Assembly (NCBI GenBank): GCA_030684695.1
Contig: JAUXXX010000101.1
Span: 1 to 41,560, forward strand
DNA length: 41,560 bases
Direction of reading: 5' to 3'
Source: a bacterium
GTDB lineage: Bacteria > Bacillota_I > Bacilli_A > Izemoplasmatales > Hujiaoplasmataceae
Under the pieces are notes generated by a model. It was not told the origin of the DNA, did not search any database, and saw only the letters and a list, made by a program, of their open reading frames with translations. Positions 33,717 to 40,071 of this stretch are shown piece by piece (the first letter of the stretch is position 1; each line of letters starts with the position of its first letter). A program made the position numbers and the translations under genes.

Positions 33717-34398
33717 GGTAAAATCCCTCAAAGAAACAATCAACGCTGCCACATTCAAGATCAACGACATTTTTTCTTCCCTTTTCGAGGATTTGAACTA
33801 AATCGTGGGCATCCGAGTTATATATCCATGGAATGTTATCTACTACATGGGTTGGGGGAGTTGAGGAATCACTCCATTCGACTGCATCAAACTTTGCAAG
33901 AGATAATACCTCTACTCCTTTTTCCAAGTACCGGTTTAGATGCGCCAACACTAGTAAATGTTCATAAGGAGACATGATTTCTTGTAATTCAGAAATGCTT
34001 AAATTGGTATTTTCTCCAAGTGGAAGTAACACCATCTCGCTAAAAGCATCATACTCATCGGTAAGGTGAGAGGATGGAGTTGAAATATCGATATGTTTAC
34101 AAGGAAGATGAGATTCCACGATAGAACCCACCACCAATGCATCGGATAAATGCTTGAAATAGCATAGTACATGAATGCCACTAAATAAGGATACTTCTAT
34201 TCCGTAAATTTGTTTCGTTTTGTAGGATTCCCCAATTTTTGCTAACATTGGTAATTGTCTGGATGAGTTGTGATCCACAAACGCCACGAAATCAAGTCCT
34301 TTTAACGAAACCATATTCCATAAATTATTGGGCGTCATCAAGACATCTGCACAAGGTGATAATACGGTATGAATGTGCAAATCATAATAGTACTTCAT
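33709..34398 (-). CDS. PHP-domain phosphoesterase, hydrogenase-operon associated
   Basis: This 229-residue protein has PHP metal motifs in order: DLHIHTVLSPCAD (residues about 6-18), AFVDHNSS, GIEVS, LAHLNR and the C-terminal NSDAHD. A complete set of His/Asp ligands is present, so it should be an active metal-dependent phosphoesterase. Substrate unknown; partners in the operon suggest it removes phosphate from a protein or nucleotide signal made by the neighbours (inference). It starts in an ATGA overlap with the gene before. Confidence 0.85.
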   Translation of the reverse strand: MKYYYDLHIHTVLSPCADVLMTPNNLWNMVSLKGLDFVAFVDHNSSRQLPMLAKIGESYKTKQIYGIEVSLFSGIHVLCYFKHLSDALVVGSIVESHLPCKHIDISTPSSHLTDEYDAFSEMVLLPLGENTNLSISELQEIMSPYEHLLVLAHLNRYLEKGVEVLSLAKFDAVEWSDSSTPPTHVVDNIPWIYNSDAHDLVQILEKGRKNVVDLECGSVDCFFEGFYHG

Positions 34399-34724
34399 AT
34401 TATTTCCTGTTTTACGAGTTCTTTGATCACATCAACGCTTTTTTTCTTTGTGGAAAAAATAGCGATTTGTTCTTGATTGGCTTTATCGATGATGTTTTGA
34501 GGTACTTCATCATTTTCGGTAAACAAAACTACTGGAATATCTATCAATACAGCCACCGCGACTGTATTTAAATTGCACAATATTGTAACCAGTAAATTAC
34601 CCGATTCAGCGCTTTTCATGACTACACTTAATAAATCACCCACATAGGCACCTTCAAATTCATCTTGTAGGGAGACCGATGTGTGAACTTGATATCCTAA
34701 TTCTAAAAGACTAGATAATTTCAT
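34395..34724 (-). CDS. DRTGG-type small protein 2, hydrogenase-operon associated
   Basis: This 109-residue protein has EGAYVGDLLSVVMKSAESGNLLVTI, resembling the GGYVGDLLS core of DRTGG domains. An alternating strand-helix pattern follows (VAVLIDIPVVLFTENDEVP and IIDKANQEQIAIFSTKK). DRTGG domains often bind or accompany nucleotide and CBS modules. Here the protein stands alone and probably acts as a ligand sensor (inference). Ribosome site GGAGGA lies in the gene before, and the stop overlaps the PHP start. Confidence 0.7.
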   Translation of the reverse strand: MKLSSLLELGYQVHTSVSLQDEFEGAYVGDLLSVVMKSAESGNLLVTILCNLNTVAVAVLIDIPVVLFTENDEVPQNIIDKANQEQIAIFSTKKKSVDVIKELVKQEII

Positions 34725-35157
34725 TGGCGTCCTCCGTGTGAAGGAAAAATTTTAATTTTAAAATGGTACCATTGGGATCTGAAATCAATGTCATTTCATC
34801 GGCAGATGCCTTGATATTTACAAGCCCCATCCCTGCCCCAAAACCATTGAGCCTAGAAATTTCACTTGCAGTGGTATATCCTGGTTTCATCGCCAACTCA
34901 ATATCATCAATTCCTGGACCACTATCTGTGAACTGAAGATACAAAGTGTGATTCACTATGTGTAAATCAACACTTCCTCCAAAGGAATGAATCACAACAT
35001 TGATCTCTGCTTCATACGAAGCAACACTGACTTTTTTAATAATATCCTTGGATACTTTCAATTGCTTTAAGGTTTTTTTGATATCACTAGAAGCACTACC
35101 CGCATTAAAATAATCATTGGGTAAAATCGTATAGTGCTTATGGTAGAAAGAACTCAT
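34711..35157 (-). CDS. RsbW/anti-sigma-like ATP-binding protein, hydrogenase-operon associated
   Basis: This 148-residue GHKL protein has ASYEAEINVVIHS (N-box with Glu and Asn), LQFTDSGPGI (G1), AMKPGYTTA and GFGAGMGLVNIKASAD (G2), then NGTILKLKF. It is close in build to serine-protein kinases that bind anti-sigma factor antagonists. No STAS partner is in the window. ATG overlaps the previous stop (ATGA), and the end overlaps the next gene by 14 nt. Confidence 0.85.
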   Translation of the reverse strand: MSSFYHKHYTILPNDYFNAGSASSDIKKTLKQLKVSKDIIKKVSVASYEAEINVVIHSFGGSVDLHIVNHTLYLQFTDSGPGIDDIELAMKPGYTTASEISRLNGFGAGMGLVNIKASADEMTLISDPNGTILKLKFFLHTEDANEII

Positions 35158-35534
35158 TGTGCAGAGGTGATGCCTCGGACACCATGAGCATACATCTGTC
35201 CGCTGGCATTAAACATCGTTGTTTTCGTACCAAGTAGTGTGATATTGGATTCATTGGCAAGTTCAATGACTTGCGAAGCGGGTACTTTTCCTCGCACTAG
35301 TAAGATGACTTCTACATCCAGCATTTCAGCAGTCCGTATGGATTGATTCGTCGCAAGACCAGTAACCAAAACTGCTTCTTCTAATAACCCCGTATCCCGA
35401 ACTGTGGATAAAATCATTAACGCGTCACTCATCAGGTCTGCACAAAATGCGTGATTGATTTCTTGATGAGGATCATATATTTCTTTTGTGTATACTTCGC
35501 ATGCAAAAAGCTCAACGATTTCGCTTAGTTTCAT
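35154..35534 (-). CDS. DRTGG-like protein 1, hydrogenase-operon associated
   Basis: This 126-residue protein shows HAFCADLMSDALMILSTVRDTG, LVTGLATNQSIRTAEMLDVEVILLVRGKVP and ITLLGTKTTMFNASG. Its strand-helix layout parallels the second DRTGG protein of this operon (LLSVVMKS..LVTILCN..AVAVLIDIPVVLF), so the two are probably paralogs. It lacks the exact GGYVGDLLS core. Likely ligand sensor; function unknown. It begins 3 nt after hndA. Confidence 0.65.
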   Translation of the reverse strand: MKLSEIVELFACEVYTKEIYDPHQEINHAFCADLMSDALMILSTVRDTGLLEEAVLVTGLATNQSIRTAEMLDVEVILLVRGKVPASQVIELANESNITLLGTKTTMFNASGQMYAHGVRGITSAQ

Positions 35535-35537
35535 AGG

Positions 35538-36017
35538 CTACCTAATCGTCTTCATAATCTCTTTGGCTTTTTGAACCGAAACATTTCCATACACCGTTTC
35601 ATTGACTGTAAATACAGGTGCTAATCCACAGGCCCCAATGCAACGTGTTGCTTGCAAGGTAAACTTGCCATCTTCTGATGTCTCGCCGACTTTTAGTTTG
35701 AGATCATCAGCAAATGCGTCAAGAATTCCTTGTGAACCACGAACATAACATGCGGTTCCTAAACAAACTCCTATGATTTTTTCCCCTTTTGGAACAATAG
35801 AGAATTGACCATAAAAGGTAACTACCCCATTAATCTTGGCAATACTTTCTTTTAATTCTGTCGCAATCATTTTTTGGATTTCGAGGGGAACACACCCAAA
35901 TATTTTTTGCGCATCGTGTAATGTAGGCATCAATGGACCCGGCTTAGTTTTGTGTTTGTCCATTGCGGCATACAACTTGTGAAGCTTTTCATCAGTGATC
36001 TGAATTTGAACGCTCAC
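35538..36017 (-). CDS. hndA: NuoE-like [2Fe-2S] subunit of hydrogenase
   Basis: This 159-residue thioredoxin-like ferredoxin has Cys 85 and 90 (CLGTACYVRG) and Cys 126 and 130 (CIGACGLAPV), the four NuoE cluster ligands. The N-terminal helical part includes the conserved INGVVTFYGQFSIVPKG. It passes electrons within the Hnd/Hyd complex. It starts with GTG (36015-36017) after AAGGAG at 11 nt. It is the first gene of the operon. Confidence 0.95.
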   Translation of the reverse strand: MSVQIQITDEKLHKLYAAMDKHKTKPGPLMPTLHDAQKIFGCVPLEIQKMIATELKESIAKINGVVTFYGQFSIVPKGEKIIGVCLGTACYVRGSQGILDAFADDLKLKVGETSEDGKFTLQATRCIGACGLAPVFTVNETVYGNVSVQKAKEIMKTIR

Positions 36018-36056
36018 AGTAAATTTGACTCCTTCCTAATTGTATTCTGGCATGCA

Positions 36057-36071
36057 CATTATAACATAATG
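36057..36071. promoter_or_regulatory. Promoter -10 and palindrome of the hydrogenase operon
   Basis: The minus-strand extended -10 TGTTATAAT (hexamer 36058-36063) lies inside the perfect inverted repeat CATTAT-AAC-ATAATG (36057-36071). A protein bound here would block RNA polymerase. It does not match the Rex consensus I know. The -35 is weak. Confidence 0.5.
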
Positions 36072-36087
36072 AAGATTATTATAAAAT

Positions 36088-36116
36088 AAAAGAAAGCGAC
36101 AAAAGCGCTTTCTTAA
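36088..36116 (-). terminator. Terminator of the Ig-like repeat protein gene
   Basis: A perfect 9-bp stem AAGAAAGCG/CGCTTTCTT (36090-36114) with a 7-nt loop has a T-rich tail on the minus strand, about 15 nt after the stop. Confidence 0.85.
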
Positions 36117-36130
36117 TCGAAGTAAAACGT

Positions 36131-37777
36131 TTACTTTTTTGGTTTTAGCTTCCACCACAACACATTAGATAAAATTACTCCAAGTCCAAGCATTCCTGTT
36201 GTAATATAACTCCAGTTTTTCGTAAAAAATTCAACAATACTAAATAGAGGATTTTGTATGATGGGATCGATAATTTCAATATTTGAATCTTTCACTAAGA
36301 CTTGAAATAGATATGTTTTAGTGTCCTTGAATTCATCTTCAAAGGATAACTCCATATGATATCTTCCTGGAGTTTTATAATGCTTTGTATAATGATCTTG
36401 TTTGACAGTCACTTGGTAAGCGCGGTTGGCTAATAAATTACTCTTAATGAACATCTCCGTGATGTTGGCTAATGTGAGGTAGGTATTATTATAAACAGCT
36501 ATGACTTGAGTATCAAAATACAAAATCGGACCTTGATTATCCACCACATTAATCACTAACACTTTTTGTGAGATGTTTCCCGCTGTATCGGTAACTTTAT
36601 ACGTCAGTGAAAATTCACCCACTTGATAAGGATTTGCATAGTATGAATTGGCAATAATTTGTATCTTATTTGTAACGTTTCCATCGTGGTTATCATGAGC
36701 GGTGGCTAATGCAAGTAACTCCACATACCTCAAAGGAACTCGGTAACCCACTGTGATTTGATTGGGCGCACTAATGATTGGAGCTTCTTGATCGATGACT
36801 TGAATCGTCGTTTGAAATGTACTCACATTCCCTGATGAATCTTCCACAGATACTATGAAAGGATATTCTCCTAATATGAGTTGTTTGGAATGATACTTAT
36901 TTTCAATCACTTGAATGGAGGAATGCAAGTCCCCATCCACATTATCACTGACAGTAATCATGGCTAAAATTGATTCTAGTGTACGAACTTGAGGGTAGCT
37001 GACCGCAATGATTATCGGCCCAGTAATGACTGGTGATGTAATATCAATCACTTGAATAGAAATTGTTTTTGATGTTTGATTCATACTGTCATCAATTACC
37101 ATCAATTCAATGGCATAGGTCCCTACGGTTTGTTCATTGCCGGAGTACTCATTGATTCCTATTTGAATTCGTGATGAAACATCTCCAACAATTGCATCAT
37201 GCGCAAGAAATGCTTCCATTATATCTAAAATGGTCAATGGAGAGTCGACATTACTTCGAAGTAGGGAGTATGGCCCAAAATTGGTAGACTGAGTATCAAT
37301 GATATGTCCTGGAATGAATGGCTCAAATCCAGTGAATGTCGTTCCTTCTTCCATTTGAAACCATTCGGTTGAGTGAGTCGTAAAGTAGGCACTTGGATTG
37401 GTTAGGTAAAAACTAACATAATTGACAACCGTTGGAAATGTAAGGGTTGCGAAGTAATAATTGGGATCACTTGAAATAAAGAAATCGGCATTGATGAGGG
37501 AATAATCATCGATATACGTACCATCATCATAGACAGATATATGTACTTCCCCATTTGCTTGATAGTAACTTGTAGGGATGGAAACGGTATAAGGGATATG
37601 GGGTTTAATCATGGTATAACTTGAAGTCATCATTCCATTGCCATCAAAGACAAATAAGGAACTGTTAATATAGTTCTTTCCACCTGGTAATAATCCATTC
37701 ATCTGAGCGTGTACATTGTTTTGCCCACCACTTAGTATTATCAAGCATAATAATAAAGCCAACATCGTTTTTTTCAT
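36131..37777 (-). CDS. Secreted, membrane-anchored protein with Ig-like (DUF5011-type) repeats
   Basis: This 548-residue protein has a signal peptide (MKKTMLALLLCLIILSGG..VHAQ, cut about residue 25), an N-terminal region of about 155 residues unlike anything I recognise, then three clear modules of about 80 residues. Each module has the pattern DITSPVI, VSDNVDGDL.., VGEYPFIVSVEDSSGNVS and a link IQVID. A less regular fourth module follows. The C-terminus has one membrane helix (about 525-543) and a KLKPKK tail, rather than an LPxTG sorting signal. It probably displays a stalk on the cell surface. Ribosome site AAAGGAG is 8 nt before the ATG at 37775-37777. Confidence 0.85.
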   Translation of the reverse strand: MKKTMLALLLCLIILSGGQNNVHAQMNGLLPGGKNYINSSLFVFDGNGMMTSSYTMIKPHIPYTVSIPTSYYQANGEVHISVYDDGTYIDDYSLINADFFISSDPNYYFATLTFPTVVNYVSFYLTNPSAYFTTHSTEWFQMEEGTTFTGFEPFIPGHIIDTQSTNFGPYSLLRSNVDSPLTILDIMEAFLAHDAIVGDVSSRIQIGINEYSGNEQTVGTYAIELMVIDDSMNQTSKTISIQVIDITSPVITGPIIIAVSYPQVRTLESILAMITVSDNVDGDLHSSIQVIENKYHSKQLILGEYPFIVSVEDSSGNVSTFQTTIQVIDQEAPIISAPNQITVGYRVPLRYVELLALATAHDNHDGNVTNKIQIIANSYYANPYQVGEFSLTYKVTDTAGNISQKVLVINVVDNQGPILYFDTQVIAVYNNTYLTLANITEMFIKSNLLANRAYQVTVKQDHYTKHYKTPGRYHMELSFEDEFKDTKTYLFQVLVKDSNIEIIDPIIQNPLFSIVEFFTKNWSYITTGMLGLGVILSNVLWWKLKPKK

Positions 37778-37812
37778 TGGTATCACTCCTTTGAAAACAT
37801 ACTACGATGAAT

Positions 37813-37840
37813 ATCATAAAATTCTTTCAAGATACTTCAA
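37813..37840 (-). promoter_or_regulatory. Promoter of the Ig-like repeat protein gene
   Basis: -35 TTGAAG (37835-37840), 16-nt spacer and -10 TATGAT (37813-37818), about 36 nt upstream of the start. A hairpin ends just before the -35. Confidence 0.6.
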
Positions 37841-37844
37841 TATA

Positions 37845-37885
37845 AAAACCATGACCGGTCAAAAGAGCGGTCATGGAAGTTTTTA
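37845..37885. terminator. Terminator-like hairpin upstream of the Ig-like repeat gene
   Basis: A 9-bp GC-rich stem CCATGACCG/CGGTCATGG (37849-37876) is flanked by A5 and T5 runs on both sides. It probably ends transcription from the AlkD-type gene about 275 nt upstream on the minus strand. Confidence 0.75.
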
Positions 37886-38151
37886 TTTGGAAATGTTTGT
37901 CATTTATGAAGCAAATCTAGTCTTTGAAACAACCCATGCTTTCATTTGGATATTTACACAAACGCCATACATACCAAGGGTAATAAGAATGTTCGTGCTA
38001 GTTTAACCGAGTAACCCACCTCGAAACGTTGACTTTTCCATACATCTTCCTTTTATTTTTTGATTCTTTTCATAGGCTTTCCATTTTGAAAATTTTAAAG
38101 TATAGATTACTTCTTTTGTCCTTGCTTATAGATATAATTACGTAGACGTAG
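37886..38151. other. Gene-free AT-rich stretch
   Basis: No frame with a ribosome site or recognisable protein is seen in these 266 nt on either strand. A plus-strand frame crossing 37716-38006 runs antisense over the Ig-like gene start and reads as random sequence. The stretch may be an untranslated tail of the AlkD-type transcript. Confidence 0.5.
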
Positions 38152-38874
38152 TTAAAAGAGATTCTTTTTTAACATAAGTAATTCTTCTTTTTCTTCTTGA
38201 GTGAATCGACGACTTTCTCTACACTTCTGAATTGCTTTGTTCACTATCTTCTTATTTAACTCTTTATGTGAAATCAAGAACGAAAGTGTTTCTGCTTTGT
38301 GTTGAATGATACACTCACAAAGAAGCCAACCGGCCATCATAATCACATAGTACTCTTGTTCTTCTTTCAGTTCGAGGAGACGTTCATAAATAACCGGTAA
38401 TACTGCCTTGTCCTTACCCATTTGAAAAAGAATCATTAAGGACAATCTACGAACAAAAGGACGTTGGTCTTTTGAATATTCAAGTGATAACCTAAGATAG
38501 TCTTGATATAGATGTGGCTTTATTGGAAAACTTAATATGTCACAATGAGCCCAATTTTCCATGACGTTCAAATATTTGGATAGATATCTAACCATAACAT
38601 GAAAATCAGGAATCTTTGTTAGTAACCCTCCATAGATAACAATCGCTTCGTAATGGTCAAAGATTTCTAAATCTAGATACGATATATAGTTTCCTAACAG
38701 TATTTGATTCTTAATCTCATAAATTACTTTCGTAGGGATTACAAGAAGCTTTAGCTTGGTATTGAGGATTTTTCGAGCCCATGTTTCTTTGTCGGTTTGT
38801 TGGAAAGTAGAAAGATATTCTAAGAACGGCACAATATCACAATTTGTCCATTGTTCTTTGATTAGGTTCATCAT
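38152..38874 (-). CDS. DNA alkylation repair protein, AlkD family
   Basis: This 240-residue all-helical protein of HEAT-like repeats has the AlkD signature NWAHCD (Trp 108, Asp 112), then QRPFVRRLSLMILF (Arg 142/143) and AGWLLCECI (Trp 183). Trp, Asp and Arg fall at nearly the same positions as the catalytic and DNA-binding residues of Bacillus AlkD, so glycosylase activity on cationic alkylated bases is likely. The start is one of two adjacent ATGs after AAGGGGG. It is a single gene between surface-protein genes. Confidence 0.85.
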   Translation of the reverse strand: MMNLIKEQWTNCDIVPFLEYLSTFQQTDKETWARKILNTKLKLLVIPTKVIYEIKNQILLGNYISYLDLEIFDHYEAIVIYGGLLTKIPDFHVMVRYLSKYLNVMENWAHCDILSFPIKPHLYQDYLRLSLEYSKDQRPFVRRLSLMILFQMGKDKAVLPVIYERLLELKEEQEYYVIMMAGWLLCECIIQHKAETLSFLISHKELNKKIVNKAIQKCRESRRFTQEEKEELLMLKKNLF

Positions 38875-39242
38875 TAGCCCCCTTCATAATCGATAGGATG
38901 TTTTACTATTTTGAATCTTACATATAAATTATCTGTATATGCGTTGTGGCCTATCAATAATCCATATAGCGATATATTACACACAATGTATATCTAAAAG
39001 ATACTACTTATTAATGATTATACATCTGGATATATAAACGTGAAACAGCATCCAAAGAAATTTGACTACACTTATAAATCTTTGAGTGATCAAACCTCCA
39101 CTTAGGATTCACAGTTTTCTTCAAATCAAAAGAACGCAGAACTTTCTGGTACAGATCATTGATACAATGAGAATTTAAATTCCTTAGTTACCTTACATCT
39201 TCCAACACATATTCAAAAAGTAACTACACATCATTTTGAATA
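38875..39242. other. 368-nt AT-rich gap holding a possible gene remnant
   Basis: No complete gene is seen. The upstream side of the AlkD-type gene lies at 38875-38960. A start-less minus-strand frame (39011-39187) is listed separately. The rest is AT-rich, with no strong hairpin or promoter that I can defend. Confidence 0.4.
39011..39187 (-). pseudogene. Possible decayed gene fragment (58 codons, no start)
   Basis: On the minus strand an open frame runs from after a TAA (39188-39190) to a TAA (39011-39013). Its translation has protein-like composition: DLYQKVLRSFDLKKTV then NPKWRFDHSKIYKC, with two Cys and several aromatic residues. There is no ATG, GTG or TTG with a ribosome site near its head. 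It may be the tail of a degraded gene; family not recognised. Confidence 0.25.
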
Positions 39243-39974
39243 CTATCCATCATTTAGCTTCGCAAAACGTAAGGTAACCACGCTTGGAAAATGCACATAC
39301 CATTCAAAAGGTTCTAAAATGATATCCAATCCATCAAATGAAAATGTTCCGGACAATTTCATCGACAAATCATTTTTACTCCATATTGTAAAGGATTCAT
39401 CTAGAAATGAAATCCACACATTATCTTGATCCCATGTTCCTTTCACACTATAACCATAATAGTAATGGAGATCATCATTTACAAATAGAAGTTTGTGATC
39501 AACAGATTCCCACAAATTATATATATAATTCAGTGGATTGACTTGTTCATCGTAAACTCGGTGTAATTCAACGTCTAATCCAGTTAAAATTTCATGTTCT
39601 TGATTACCAAAACTTTGGATACGTTCTTTCAAATACATAATATCATAATCCAATTTTAACCAATTTACTTGCTTAAACGATACCCCTAAGTAAAACGTAG
39701 AGTCTTCCAACTCTGGTGCACTGATGTATACTATAATCATTTCTCTTGGGATGAAATAATCAGCCACAAACGAAATCATCTTATCTTCTTTTAAGATATA
39801 GAGTCTTCCAGTACCATGGCTGACACTAAAAGGGATTTCCAATCGAACCGTCTTATCTACATCTTCAAAGATAACATACTCTTCACTCCCAAGAGGATTA
39901 AAAGAGGAAGTAAAACAGCCAGACAATCCAAATAAGAGCAATACAAGTAGTAGCAAAGCAATTACTTTTTTCAT
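39243..39974 (-). CDS. Putative lipoprotein of unknown function
   Basis: This 243-residue protein has a signal MKKVIALLLL and lipobox LSGC (Cys about residue 20), so it should be lipid-anchored outside the membrane. The mature part is rich in Tyr, Trp and Asp with alternating strands (RLYILKEDKMISFVADYF, DSTFYLGVSFKQVNWLKLDYD, LLFVNDDLHYYYGYSVKGTW) and looks like a beta-rich domain. I do not recognise a family. Ribosome site GGGGAGGA precedes the ATG. It follows the leucine-rich repeat gene by 97 nt with no obvious terminator, so they may share a transcript. Confidence 0.75.
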   Translation of the reverse strand: MKKVIALLLLVLLLFGLSGCFTSSFNPLGSEEYVIFEDVDKTVRLEIPFSVSHGTGRLYILKEDKMISFVADYFIPREMIIVYISAPELEDSTFYLGVSFKQVNWLKLDYDIMYLKERIQSFGNQEHEILTGLDVELHRVYDEQVNPLNYIYNLWESVDHKLLFVNDDLHYYYGYSVKGTWDQDNVWISFLDESFTIWSKNDLSMKLSGTFSFDGLDIILEPFEWYVHFPSVVTLRFAKLNDG

Positions 39975-40071
39975 TTTGTCCTCCCCTTTATTGTAATCTG
40001 TGACTATTTTGTAAATTATCCAAGTGGTATAACATAGAGCTCAAGCCCCTAAAGGGAACAAAAAACAAAAA

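Noticed and set aside
33165-35157. Classical two-component system in the hydrogenase operon
   Set aside because: The GHKL proteins have no recognisable phosphoacceptor His domain, and no response regulator receiver domain is present.
36057-36071. Rex repressor site at the hydrogenase promoter
   Set aside because: The palindrome does not resemble the TTGTGA-N6-TCACAA type consensus; it is reported only as an unassigned inverted repeat.
37980-38040. Short segment reminiscent of a tRNA T-loop (GTTTCGAGG on the minus strand)
   Set aside because: No matching acceptor, D or anticodon stems could be built around it.
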